DNA from: Alteromonadaceae bacterium | GTDB taxonomy: Bacteria > Pseudomonadota > Gammaproteobacteria > Enterobacterales > Alteromonadaceae | DNA: 64,000 bases | Direction of reading: 5' to 3' | NCBI GenBank assembly: GCA_014872785.1 | Contig: WKFJ01000064.1 | Coordinates: 21,093 to 85,092 of the forward strand | Shown: positions 8,440 to 17,247 of the stretch, in pieces | How positions within the stretch are numbered: the first letter of the stretch is position 1 | Layout of the letters: each line of letters opens with the position of its first letter | Made by a program: the position numbers and the translations under genes | Notes under the pieces: model-generated | The model's database searches: none | Told to the model about the DNA's origin: nothing | Seen by the model: only the letters and a program-made list of their open reading frames with translations

Positions 8440-10875
8440 ATGTCTCGCCATGCCAATACTAGGTATCTGAAAGCTATGTTATGGCTCTTAGTCGGCCTAG
8501 CAACTAGCTCTTTCGCCAGAGCGGATGACTCCGTAACGGTTAATCAAGTGTTACAGGAAAGCAATACTCACCGAGGTTTTGTGAATGTCTGGTATAACCA
8601 AGATAAAGATAAAACCTATTTCGTTATTGATAAAAATCTCGGCGATTTTATTTATCAAACAAGTTTGCCCCAAGGGCTTGGTTCAAATGACATTGGACTC
8701 GATCGCGGCCAATTAGGTGAAACTCGACTAACCCACTTTAAAAGAGCCGGTGACAGTGTCATGCTAGTGCAAAAGAACACCGAATATCAGGCACTTTCAA
8801 ACAACAAGCGTGAAGTCGATGCCATGGCTGAATCATTTGCCAATGCTATACTGTGGCGCTTACCTCTGGTAGACCAAGATGAAAGTTATTGGCTAGTCGA
8901 TGCTTCAGACTTTCTTATGCAAGATACCCACGACATTGCCGACCGCTTAAAGTCCAGAAAACAAGGGAGTTTTAAGCTCGACAAATCAAAGTCAGCAGTA
9001 TCAGGCGATAGCTACAAAAGCTTCCCAGATAACACCGAACTACAAGTATGGCTTACCTTCACTGGCAGTGAGCCGGGTAAGTACGTGCGTCAGGCTGCTA
9101 TTGACCCTAAAAACGTCAGTTTAACCGTTCGTCACAGTTTTGTGCGCCTGCCTGACAATAACTACGAACCATTGGCGTTTCATCCTAAAAGCGGTTATTT
9201 CTCATATTCCTATCAAGACTACGCACAGCCCATCAATGCCAAGCTCACCCAACAACTTATTCCACGACACCGCTTGGCCAAGATCGACCCGAGCGCACCG
9301 CGTTCGAAGGCAAAAAAACCAATCGTATATTATATTGATTCCGGCGTTCCTGAACCTGTGCGCTCGGCACTTATAGAAGGCGCAATGTGGTGGAATCAGG
9401 CGTTTGAAGCTTTAGGCTATGAAGACGCATTCCAAGTAAAAGTGCTGCCTGCAGACGCTGACCCCATGGACGTAAGATATAACATTATCCAATGGGTACA
9501 CCGCGCTACTCGTGGCTGGTCTTATGGTGCCAGTATTGTTGACCCGCGCACTGGGGAGATCATCAAAGGCCACGTCTCTTTGGGCTCGCTCAGAGTACGT
9601 CAGGACTATCTAATTGCGCAGGCAATGCTCGCGCCATTTGCCGGTGACGCAACGCAAGATAACGCCCTGCAAACACTAGCAATCAATCGCATCAAACAAC
9701 TCTCAGCTCACGAAGTGGGGCATACGCTTGGTATTGCCCATAACTTTACCGCAAGCGCCTATAACAGAGCGTCAGTGATGGATTATCCGCACCCATTGTT
9801 TGAGTTGAATGACGGTAAAATCTCAGCACCAAATGCCTACACAGAAGAGTTAGGTATTTGGGACAAGCGCGCAGTTGCCTATGCCTACAGCGACTTTACC
9901 GGTCAAGATGCAAGTGCAGAACGACAAAAACTGCTGCAAGAGAACGTCGAAAAGGGCTATTGGTTTATCTCCGATGCTGACTCTAGAGGCATCGACGATG
10001 CCCATCCAACGTCAAACTTGTGGGACAACGGGAGCAATGCCACTGACGAGCTTGCCCGATTAATCAAAATTCGTGAAGTCGCACTAAAACAATTTGGCGA
10101 CGCTAACCTGCGCACGGGTAGGCCTTACTCCGATTTAGAAGAAATCTTAGTTCCGGCCTATTACTTTCATCGGTTTCAAGCTATTGCAGCCGGCAAAGCG
10201 ATTGGTGGCTATGAATATTACTACGACGTAAAGGGTCAAGACACGCTGACCAACAAGCATGTGGAAGGCACAGAACAAGAAAGAGCCCTGGAGACTCTAC
10301 TGGCGACGTTAAGCCCCGGATTCTTGTCAATTGAAGATGGTGTGGCCTCTATGATCCCACCAAAAGCGTACAATACTTATCGAACTCGTGAAAGCATCAA
10401 TGGCGACATGGGAGTAATTTTCGATAGGTTTACGCTGGCAAGAGCCTCGGCTCAACACACTTTTAATATCTTATTGAACGACCAAAGGCTTATGCGTCTT
10501 AAGCAACAAAGCAGCATAGATAGCGCTGTTCCTTCAGTAGACATTCTATTGGAAGCGACCTACTTAGCGCTCGCAAATGGAAAAGCACAAAACGCAATTG
10601 AAGATGAGATCAGAAGACAGGCGCTGGCATTATTGCACAACAACATGCTTAACAAGCTACATGCGACAAGTACCCCAAATGCTCTTAAGGAGCACTATTT
10701 CACAGCGTTAAACAATGCACTTGATACATTGAAAGCGCAGCTTAGTAGCGGCGATTATGGTGTGTCAGCGGTACGTTTTCTACGTTATGAAATATTCAGG
10801 TTGGAAGAATTAATAGAAGGAGAAAACTTCGAAATGTTTAGCCTGCCTAAAATGCCACCAGGCTCCCCCATTTAA
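8440..10875 (+). CDS. Secreted zinc-dependent metalloprotease (DUF5117/DUF4953 type)
   Basis: A large exported protease, 811 aa from the ATG at 8440, which has AAGGA seven bases before it; an ATG at 8425 is also possible. Residues 1-28 form a signal peptide. A DUF5117-like N-terminal region precedes the catalytic domain. That domain has the metzincin zinc motif HEVGHTLGIAHNF and a later SVMDYPHP Met-turn. A helical C-terminal region ends the protein. Such proteins are common in marine Gammaproteobacteria and Bacteroidetes and are thought to act in the periplasm or outside the cell on peptides. It follows the PhyH gene by 51 bases. Confidence 0.85.
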   Translation: MSRHANTRYLKAMLWLLVGLATSSFARADDSVTVNQVLQESNTHRGFVNVWYNQDKDKTYFVIDKNLGDFIYQTSLPQGLGSNDIGLDRGQLGETRLTHFKRAGDSVMLVQKNTEYQALSNNKREVDAMAESFANAILWRLPLVDQDESYWLVDASDFLMQDTHDIADRLKSRKQGSFKLDKSKSAVSGDSYKSFPDNTELQVWLTFTGSEPGKYVRQAAIDPKNVSLTVRHSFVRLPDNNYEPLAFHPKSGYFSYSYQDYAQPINAKLTQQLIPRHRLAKIDPSAPRSKAKKPIVYYIDSGVPEPVRSALIEGAMWWNQAFEALGYEDAFQVKVLPADADPMDVRYNIIQWVHRATRGWSYGASIVDPRTGEIIKGHVSLGSLRVRQDYLIAQAMLAPFAGDATQDNALQTLAINRIKQLSAHEVGHTLGIAHNFTASAYNRASVMDYPHPLFELNDGKISAPNAYTEELGIWDKRAVAYAYSDFTGQDASAERQKLLQENVEKGYWFISDADSRGIDDAHPTSNLWDNGSNATDELARLIKIREVALKQFGDANLRTGRPYSDLEEILVPAYYFHRFQAIAAGKAIGGYEYYYDVKGQDTLTNKHVEGTEQERALETLLATLSPGFLSIEDGVASMIPPKAYNTYRTRESINGDMGVIFDRFTLARASAQHTFNILLNDQRLMRLKQQSSIDSAVPSVDILLEATYLALANGKAQNAIEDEIRRQALALLHNNMLNKLHATSTPNALKEHYFTALNNALDTLKAQLSSGDYGVSAVRFLRYEIFRLEELIEGENFEMFSLPKMPPGSPI

Positions 10876-10883
10876 CGAAAATG

Positions 10884-10913
10884 GCGGCGCAAGTTCTAAT
10901 TGGCTTGCGCCGC
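10884..10913. terminator. Bidirectional hairpin between convergent genes
   Basis: A perfect 10-bp stem, GCGGCGCAAG and CTTGCGCCGC, has a 10-base loop. It separates the metalloprotease from the convergent binding protein and overlaps the last codons of the latter. The T-runs are short (TTTGACTTT on plus, CATTTTC on minus), so termination strength is uncertain. Confidence 0.55.
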
Positions 10914-11693
10914 TTTGACTTTATACAGTGAATAAAGTTCTGAACGAACTTGTTCAACTAACGCCTTATCAGTTTGCAAGCTTGTCGCTATACAACAGTC
11001 GTATTTCTCTTCATTACCGAGTGACTGTACTCTTACGACGTGAGAAAAGTCGATGCCCAATTCAGCTAAGCGAAAGCGCAACGCGTGTTCTTCCTGAATA
11101 ATTAAATCGATTCGACCATGAATGAGTTTGCGAACGTTAGTCTCTTCATCAATCGACAATTCATAGTGCTCTCCTTCCATGAACCCCGCTTTAACCAACA
11201 TGTCCATAGACAAGTCATTTCTTATCACACTGGTGCGATAATTTTTTGCATCCTGCACCTGATTAATGTCGATATCTACTCTTTCAGCAAGGCGATACAG
11301 AGCAATAGATCGTTTTTCTAATAAAGGACAAATCCATTGAAATCGAGCTTCGCGGTCGGGCGTGCGATAAATGGAATAGATAAACACATTCTTTTCGAAT
11401 TCAGCGAGCTGCATTGCTTTCGCCCAATGGAAGACTTCAATATTGGCATCAAGATTTAAGTTAGTTAGTACTTGCTCTACCTTATTTGTTGCTATTCCAG
11501 TGACATTACCATGTTCATCCAGGTAGTTATATGGTGGCCATTGTTCAGTTACTACACGTACTTGAGGACTGACAGGGAAAGCAGAGAAAGACGCAAGCAA
11601 GGCGGCAAGAAAAAGCGCAAACACGGGATTTAGACGCGTCTTTTTTAAGTGTATATTTCGATGTATCCCTACTCTTGTCATTGCGTAAGACAT
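10896..11693 (-). CDS. Periplasmic solute-binding family 3-like protein
   Basis: A 265-aa exported protein of the amino-acid-type (SBP_bac_3) binding fold. It starts with a basic N-terminus and a hydrophobic signal segment (residues about 22-42). The typical first strand follows, VRVVTEQWPPYNYLDEHGNV, and then GIATNKVEQVL. There is no adjacent ABC permease or ATPase, as is common for the stand-alone proteins of this type in Alteromonadales, whose ligands are mostly unknown. ATGs at 11693 and 11681 are both possible starts. Confidence 0.8.
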   Translation of the reverse strand: MSYAMTRVGIHRNIHLKKTRLNPVFALFLAALLASFSAFPVSPQVRVVTEQWPPYNYLDEHGNVTGIATNKVEQVLTNLNLDANIEVFHWAKAMQLAEFEKNVFIYSIYRTPDREARFQWICPLLEKRSIALYRLAERVDIDINQVQDAKNYRTSVIRNDLSMDMLVKAGFMEGEHYELSIDEETNVRKLIHGRIDLIIQEEHALRFRLAELGIDFSHVVRVQSLGNEEKYDCCIATSLQTDKALVEQVRSELYSLYKVKAAQAN

Positions 11694-11771
11694 GAGAAAA
11701 AGTACCTAAACTATAAATCAAATGCGATTGTCACTGATCGCGTTTGATTCATCCTAACATGAGTCTTTACA

Positions 11772-12203
11772 TCATGCAGCGATTGCTTTAGCTGACTCAA
11801 GCATTCGCTCTAGTTGCTGCAATGTTTCCTGTGCACTTTCAGAGTTCGCCTCAGTCTTCTTTAACACGAAATCAAAAACCAACATGTTAAGCTGACTCTT
11901 GCCGGTCACCGCCACCAGCCAACGATGCAATTCAATCGCTTCGCCTTCTTCCTCATTTTGAATCAATTCTTTCGCCCAATAAAGTCCTTGAGGGTTCTGT
12001 TGCTCAGCATTTTGCATCGCTGCAGTGATCATGTCTCGTTGCTGTTTTTCAGACTTCGCTGGTAGCTTCATGATTCGCACATCAAGCATCCACTCAGTGT
12101 CAGCGATGGCAATATTGCTTTGGTTGAGGTCGCTGGTATCTGCCGTCCAGTTAGCAGGAATGTCTAGACTAATGGTATTAAACAGGTCTATTTGATTATT
12201 CAA
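11772..12203 (-). CDS. Conserved hypothetical protein, 143 aa
   Basis: I do not recognise a family with confidence. It is a soluble, acidic protein with no signal peptide or membrane segment. The fold pattern appears to be beta strands with helices (LDIPANWTADTSD, then MLDVRIMKLP, then LHRWLVAVTGKSQLNMLVFDFVLKK) and a helical end. This recalls the DcrB/DUF1795 or DUF3805 groups, but only loosely. The start is a TTG at 12203 preceded by AGAAGA. It lies between the binding protein and the DUF1653 gene, all on the minus strand. Confidence 0.6.
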   Translation of the reverse strand: MNNQIDLFNTISLDIPANWTADTSDLNQSNIAIADTEWMLDVRIMKLPAKSEKQQRDMITAAMQNAEQQNPQGLYWAKELIQNEEEGEAIELHRWLVAVTGKSQLNMLVFDFVLKKTEANSESAQETLQQLERMLESAKAIAA

Positions 12204-12258
12204 AATTCTTCTCTTTTTTAAATCTAAGTTCTTAATTTTTAGCTTTTAACTTTTAGCT

Positions 12259-12495
12259 TTACATTGCATCCGAAACATAGGCAAAACGGGGGACTTCTAC
12301 ACCGTTAACTTCGACCTTTTCACAAAACATTGCAAAAGGTCTAACCCAAAGCTTACCTTCGCCATATAGTGGTCGGTAGACGACGAAACAAGATTCATCT
12401 TCGGAATGATAAGCAACGTCGATTACTTGATAAAACTGGCCTTTATAATGTTGATATTTTCCCGGCTTTATCGATTCCTGAAATTTTTCAGTCAT
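12259..12495 (-). CDS. DUF1653 family protein
   Basis: A 78-aa protein matching the DUF1653 pattern: KPGKYQHYKGQFYQVIDVA, then VVYRPLYGEGKLWVRPF and a final FxEKVEVNG-type segment. The ATG at 12495 follows GGAAA. The start overlaps no neighbour and lies 10 bases after the MFS gene, so the two are likely co-transcribed. The function of the family is unknown. Confidence 0.82.
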   Translation of the reverse strand: MTEKFQESIKPGKYQHYKGQFYQVIDVAYHSEDESCFVVYRPLYGEGKLWVRPFAMFCEKVEVNGVEVPRFAYVSDAM

Positions 12496-12505
12496 AGGGT
12501 TTCCT

Positions 12506-13687
12506 TTACACTTTTGTAGATCGTTGCCACCAACTTGCGACAATAAGCAAATACACAATCACAGGCAGGCTTAATAGCATCATAGTTTGCCAACCGACAC
12601 TAAATAGCACTAAACCCGCGCTTAATGAAGCGATTGCTTGTGTACCAAATACTGTACCTTCATTGATCGCTTGTACTTTGAATTTTTCCGACTCTCGGTA
12701 GCATTGCGTTAACAGGCTTGTACCTGTGGTAAATAAAAAGTTCCAACCAACACCAAGCGCCACCAATGCAACCCAGTAGAACCACCAGCCAGATGCCAAG
12801 AATGCAGACGCTATTGCGACCAAAAAGGCAAACAGACCGGCAAGCATAACTTTGTACTCGGAAAGCTTGTTAATGAGCCAGCCGGTAACAAACGAAGGAG
12901 CAAACATCGCTAAGATATGGCTTTGTATGACAAGTTTGGTATCTACCATTGAATGGTGTTCTTGAACGTGCATGTGCAGTGGGGTAGCCGTCATAATAAA
13001 GGCCATTAATGCATAACCTAACCCGGCCATACTCACCGCAACAATCAATTTGGGCTGGCGAATTATTTCCCAAAGGGGTCTGGCTTCCTGCCCGTGATTA
13101 TCAGAGTTGTTGGCAACATGGTGTGGCGTAGGTTTATAAAAAACAAACAGTATTAAACATAGGCTCATGCTACAAGCTAACAAATAAAAAGCGCCAGCAA
13201 ACGTACCATCACTTATTTTTTGCCCGATAACAGCAAGCTCTGGCCCTATTATTGCCGCCGCTAAGCCACCGACAATAATTAAAGATAATACATTGGCAGC
13301 TTGTTCAGGTTTTGCTGACTCAATCGCTGCAAAGCGGATCTGTTGGAAGCCAGCAGAAGCGACACCAAGCAGCCCCGCAGCAAAACAAAATTGCCAGAAG
13401 GAAAGATTATTGACAGCGTCGGCAGCAATGAGACTGCTAACTATTCCGGTTGTAGCACAAGCAAAGAATATCGTCTTACGACCGAATCGGTGCATAGCAA
13501 AGGTAATAGGCATCACGCTAGTTGCGGTACCCAAAATCATCAAGGCTAAAGGGAGCGTCGCCAAATCGCTATTTTCTGCCGCTTGAGCGCCGAATATCCC
13601 TGCCACAAGCACCATCATCGTGCCGCAAGTCATTGCGATAGCCTGTATCAGCGCCAGTAAATAAACGTTTTTGGGAAATCCCTTCAT
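12506..13687 (-). CDS. MFS transporter
   Basis: A 393-aa major facilitator with about 12 membrane helices. The MFS loop 2-3 signature is recognisable as MHRFGRKTIFFACATTGIV. The central loop (about residues 180-205) is His/Asn-rich and hydrophilic. The C-terminal half repeats the fold. Substrate is unknown; the size and lack of extra domains fit a drug or metabolite exporter. It is upstream of the DUF1653 gene and separated from the aminopeptidase by a strong terminator. Confidence 0.82.
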   Translation of the reverse strand: MKGFPKNVYLLALIQAIAMTCGTMMVLVAGIFGAQAAENSDLATLPLALMILGTATSVMPITFAMHRFGRKTIFFACATTGIVSSLIAADAVNNLSFWQFCFAAGLLGVASAGFQQIRFAAIESAKPEQAANVLSLIIVGGLAAAIIGPELAVIGQKISDGTFAGAFYLLACSMSLCLILFVFYKPTPHHVANNSDNHGQEARPLWEIIRQPKLIVAVSMAGLGYALMAFIMTATPLHMHVQEHHSMVDTKLVIQSHILAMFAPSFVTGWLINKLSEYKVMLAGLFAFLVAIASAFLASGWWFYWVALVALGVGWNFLFTTGTSLLTQCYRESEKFKVQAINEGTVFGTQAIASLSAGLVLFSVGWQTMMLLSLPVIVYLLIVASWWQRSTKV

Positions 13688-13698
13688 GCCCTACTCTC

Positions 13699-13730
13699 AA
13701 AAAAAAGAGCTTCTCTTTGCAGAGAAGCTC
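13699..13730 (-). terminator. Rho-independent terminator after the M17 aminopeptidase
   Basis: A stem of GAGCTTCTC/GAGAAGCTC with a 6-base loop is followed on the minus strand by eight T. It lies 27 bases past the aminopeptidase stop. Confidence 0.88.
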
Positions 13731-13757
13731 GCATGGTCATTCGATTATGCGAACGCG

Positions 13758-15272
13758 TTAGTTTAAATAACGGCCAGCTAACATCATAACAGGAGCCGCT
13801 GTTGGCTTACCGTGTTGCCAATCGCCAGACTCAACGCCGCTGCCTGCAATATCAACATGAGTGTAAGCAACATCGTGCTTGTCTAACCCAGAGGCCAATA
13901 CTAAAAATGCCATGGGGAACTGATGACCTCGCGCCGTCACAGCAGACGCTGCATTGTTAGACGAGAGTATATCATCGGCCTTGGTGCGAGGCTTCACAAA
14001 ATCGAAATCTTCTCTGCGCGAACGCGAAACCTCGGCTGGATCTGCCCATAAATCGCCCGCAGCCGAGAGCATGTGCGCCGAGTTTTGACTTCTCGCTTTG
14101 CCATTTTCAACAAGCGCCGTATATGGACCTACCGCGCGTGCTGCATGTCCAGTTAATGTGGCCACGGAGAAGAACTCAGCATTTGCATCGTTTTCTGCCA
14201 GCTCCAATAAGTGTGTCATTACATCCGACAATACCAAGCGGCCTTCTGCATCGGTGTTACCGATACGCACTCTTACGCCCGCGCGGCTGGTGATAATTTC
14301 ATCAGAAACAAAAGCTTCAGAACCGATACTGTTGCGTACCGCACCAATTTCCGCCACGACCTTGATGCCTTCAGGCTGCAAATCGGCTAACATTTTCATA
14401 AAACCAGCAACAGCTGCCGCACCGCCTTTGTCGCGGCTCATCCCCGCCATGTGCCCGTCGGTTTTAAGATCCGCACCACCGGTGTCGAATGTAACGCCTT
14501 TGCCCGCGAGATACAGAGTATGCTTTATCTCTCCCTTGCCTTCGTAAGTCATGGTAATCACACGGGCATTGTGTCTGGCGACTTGTTCTGAGGCACGTGC
14601 GACTGAAAACAGCAAAGGATATTCGCTTTTTAACTGTTCCTGTGAACTCACGACTTCCACCTTAACTGATGAGCCAGATAAAGCTTCAACACAGTAGTCT
14701 GCTAAAAGCGGTGGCGCCATGCGCTCGGGATTAGTCCCACAAATATCTCTAGCCACTCGACATCCCGCCTCTGCAGCATTTAGCCAGTGACAATCGACAT
14801 CGTTTAACATACCGATTTGAGTCAAAGGTTCGATTTCATCTTCCACCAAACTTTCTCGGGCTTCAAGCGGCTGCCACGCCGTTTGGTTTATTGCGAGAAA
14901 GGCAACTTCGGCGGCTTTGCTATAACGTTCATCGCTGTCGGCATAAACCATTAAAAGAGGAGAAACGACACCGGCATCAATAATCAAATTAGTCGCATGC
15001 TGAGCAGCATCGTGAAAACGTCTAACGTCATCAAAATAACGAGTTAACGCGCCTGTGGGCGAATAAATCAGTCTTTTCCCGGGTGCGGCTTCGGTAATAA
15101 TTAGGTTACATGAAGACGCAATACGTCCATCAACTTGTGCTGCACTGCTGACGGCTGCTCGAAGTGTATCGTCCTCGATAGCGTCGATGCTAGCTGCAAT
15201 GACGACAATAGCATCCCAAGTATTATCGGAAGAATTGAACTGTGAAACGTTAACTGCTTTTGCAAAGGCCAT
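13758..15272 (-). CDS. M17 leucyl aminopeptidase family protein
   Basis: A 504-aa cytosolic metallo-aminopeptidase of family M17. The catalytic domain motifs are visible: KGVTFDTGGADLKTDGHM (metal-binding Lys/Asp), MSRDKGGAAAVAG, and NTDAEGRLVLSD, the M17 signature. The N-terminal 190 residues are the divergent macro-like domain. It releases N-terminal residues from peptides. It resembles the PepB/leucyl aminopeptidase group but differs from canonical PepA in the N-terminal domain, so no symbol is given. Its ATG is divergent in layout from no gene: dinB lies 50 bases upstream on the same strand. Confidence 0.87.
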   Translation of the reverse strand: MAFAKAVNVSQFNSSDNTWDAIVVIAASIDAIEDDTLRAAVSSAAQVDGRIASSCNLIITEAAPGKRLIYSPTGALTRYFDDVRRFHDAAQHATNLIIDAGVVSPLLMVYADSDERYSKAAEVAFLAINQTAWQPLEARESLVEDEIEPLTQIGMLNDVDCHWLNAAEAGCRVARDICGTNPERMAPPLLADYCVEALSGSSVKVEVVSSQEQLKSEYPLLFSVARASEQVARHNARVITMTYEGKGEIKHTLYLAGKGVTFDTGGADLKTDGHMAGMSRDKGGAAAVAGFMKMLADLQPEGIKVVAEIGAVRNSIGSEAFVSDEIITSRAGVRVRIGNTDAEGRLVLSDVMTHLLELAENDANAEFFSVATLTGHAARAVGPYTALVENGKARSQNSAHMLSAAGDLWADPAEVSRSRREDFDFVKPRTKADDILSSNNAASAVTARGHQFPMAFLVLASGLDKHDVAYTHVDIAGSGVESGDWQHGKPTAAPVMMLAGRYLN

Positions 15273-15322
15273 GTTTATCCTTAGTCGTTATGTTTAATGT
15301 AGGGATTGATAATGTAGGTACG

Positions 15323-16396
15323 TCAGAGCGAAGACTCAAGGTCACCAAAACTAAAAGCCATTTGTTGACTGTCAGCTTTTGTGGGCATTGCCACGTGCAA
15401 CCCTACCAATCTAATGCCTCGCCCCTGCTGCCTCTCGAGTATTTTGGGCAGCAGCGTTTTAAACATAGTAGGGTTTAAATACTGCATTCGCTGTTCCATG
15501 GTCGTTTGTTGAAAGTCTGAAAACTTCAACTTGATACCTTGGTTGTGTATGGCTAGCTCGGGACTCGCTTTTTTTAATCTGTCTTGGAGTTTCGGAATGA
15601 GTTTTTCAATCACTGCCCACACTTCCTCAAAAGAGTGAATGTCTTGTGCGAGTGTGGTTTCAATACCCACGGATTTTCTCTCTCTGGACACCGACAAACC
15701 GCGCTCATCTATCGCGTGGCAACGGTTCCACAAAACGGAGCCATACTTACCGAACCGCTTTAAGAACTTGTCCTGAGGAAACGCCCTGACATCAGAGCAG
15801 GTGTGCAACCCCAGTTCAGCGAGCTTTTCCGCGGTCACCTTGCCGACTCCAGGAATTTTTTTCAACGGCAACGCCGCAACAAAAGAATCCAGTTGCTCAG
15901 GTGTTATTACACAAATTCCGTCCGGTTTATTTTCATCACTTGCAATTTTGGCCACAAACTTTATCGGCGCAACACCTGCCGATGCCGTAAGCCCAGTCTC
16001 GTTGAAAATGGTCTGACGTATATCTTCCGCTATTCTGGTAGCACTGCCTGCGAACTGCTCGGAGTCTGATACGTCCAAATAGGCTTCATCCAATGACAAG
16101 GGCTCGATAATGTCTGTATAACGCAGCATGATTTCACGGATTTTTTTAGAATCCTCAGCGTACTGCTCCATGCGCCCCTTCACCAAGGTCAAATGCGGAC
16201 ACAGTTTCATAGCTTGCGCGGTAGCCATTGCCGAACGAACACCAAATTTACGAGCAGGATAATTACAGGTGGATATAACACCACGGCGGTCAGAGCTGCC
16301 ACCTATGGCGATGGGAATATCCCGAAGCGCTGGATTGTCACGCATTTCCACAGCCGCATAAAAACAATCCATGTCGATGTGGATGAATTTTTTCAT
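15323..16396 (-). CDS. dinB: DNA polymerase IV (translesion)
   Basis: A Y-family DNA polymerase of 357 aa, close to the usual 351. The palm starts with IHIDMDCFYAAVEMRDNP, and the second catalytic pair is in SLDEAYLDVSD. The helix-hairpin-helix thumb region has KIPGVGKVTAEKL. The C-terminal end, MAFSFGDLESSL, contains a beta-clamp-binding type peptide. It bypasses lesions during the SOS response. A perfect LexA box 21 bases upstream of the ATG supports SOS control. Confidence 0.95.
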   Translation of the reverse strand: MKKFIHIDMDCFYAAVEMRDNPALRDIPIAIGGSSDRRGVISTCNYPARKFGVRSAMATAQAMKLCPHLTLVKGRMEQYAEDSKKIREIMLRYTDIIEPLSLDEAYLDVSDSEQFAGSATRIAEDIRQTIFNETGLTASAGVAPIKFVAKIASDENKPDGICVITPEQLDSFVAALPLKKIPGVGKVTAEKLAELGLHTCSDVRAFPQDKFLKRFGKYGSVLWNRCHAIDERGLSVSRERKSVGIETTLAQDIHSFEEVWAVIEKLIPKLQDRLKKASPELAIHNQGIKLKFSDFQQTTMEQRMQYLNPTMFKTLLPKILERQQGRGIRLVGLHVAMPTKADSQQMAFSFGDLESSL

Positions 16397-16417
16397 GGTC
16401 GGACAAACGTTCTAAAA

Positions 16418-16433
16418 CTGTTTTTTTATACAG
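16418..16433 (-). promoter_or_regulatory. LexA (SOS) box of dinB
   Basis: CTGT, eight bases, ACAG: a perfect match to the gammaproteobacterial LexA operator core, AT-rich between the arms. It ends 21 bases before the dinB ATG at 16396. Confidence 0.85.
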
Positions 16434-16566
16434 TTGTTATTCTCTCGCGATCACATGCCTCAGTCAAATTCTGTTAACTGACGATTTCACCTTTATTTCA
16501 CATCGGTTTGATTACTATCAGGGTGAAACTCGGAATCGGTATCAATCAGAGATCAAGTGAGGCGCA

Positions 16567-17247
16567 ATGAACAGTTTTATCGAATTACAAAATATTGCCA
16601 AAACCTATCAAACTCAGGATAGCCAGGTCGAATTGTTCGACAATATCAATGTCACCATAGAACAAGGAAAAGCCACTGCGATTGTGGGCGCTTCAGGAGC
16701 CGGAAAATCAACGCTATTACTCATTTGCGCAGGTCTGGAGCAACAGAGCACGGGGAATGTGCGTTATGTAAGCAAAGGCGAATCTCGCAGTATTGTGCAG
16801 CTAAAACAGAATTCGGGTTTCATATTTCAACAATTTCACTTACTTCCCGAACTTAACGCACTGCAAAACGTTGCACTACCGCTAAAACTCAGAGGCGACA
16901 AGCACGCCGAAAAGAACGCCTTGTGTTGGTTGGAAAATGTAGGACTTGGGGCAAGAGCTAAGCACAAACCGAATCAACTCAGCGGCGGTGAGCAGCAGCG
17001 CGTCGCTATTGCCAGAAGTTTATCGACACAACCGGAGTTTATTTTCGCCGACGAACCCACAGGTAATCTTGACGAAGCAACCGCAGCGACTATTACAGAT
17101 CTGTTGTTTGACTTAATTCATGAAAATCAAACCGGCCTGGTCATGGTGACCCACAATACCGAATTAGCCCTTCGCTGTGACAACCGATTGAATTTAAAAC
17201 AAGGTAGCTTAAATAACTACCCTGTTGAGGAGTTAGCATATGCATGA
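16567..17247 (+). CDS. ABC transporter ATP-binding protein (LolD/MacB-like)
   Basis: A 226-aa ATPase. Walker A is GASGAGKS, the signature is LSGGEQQRVAIARSL, and Walker B is FIFADEPTGNLDEA, followed by the H-loop MVTHN. The sequence is of the LolD/YbbA/MacB group, which powers FtsX-like permeases that act by mechanotransmission instead of transport across the membrane. It overlaps the permease gene by 8 bases, and both are preceded by GAGG-type ribosome sites. Confidence 0.9.
   Translation: MNSFIELQNIAKTYQTQDSQVELFDNINVTIEQGKATAIVGASGAGKSTLLLICAGLEQQSTGNVRYVSKGESRSIVQLKQNSGFIFQQFHLLPELNALQNVALPLKLRGDKHAEKNALCWLENVGLGARAKHKPNQLSGGEQQRVAIARSLSTQPEFIFADEPTGNLDEATAATITDLLFDLIHENQTGLVMVTHNTELALRCDNRLNLKQGSLNNYPVEELAYA

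Noticed and set aside
14098..14547. 149-codon open frame antisense to the M17 aminopeptidase
   Set aside because: It runs opposite to an intact gene and is low-complexity Ser/Ala/Pro-rich, as expected for a shadow frame.
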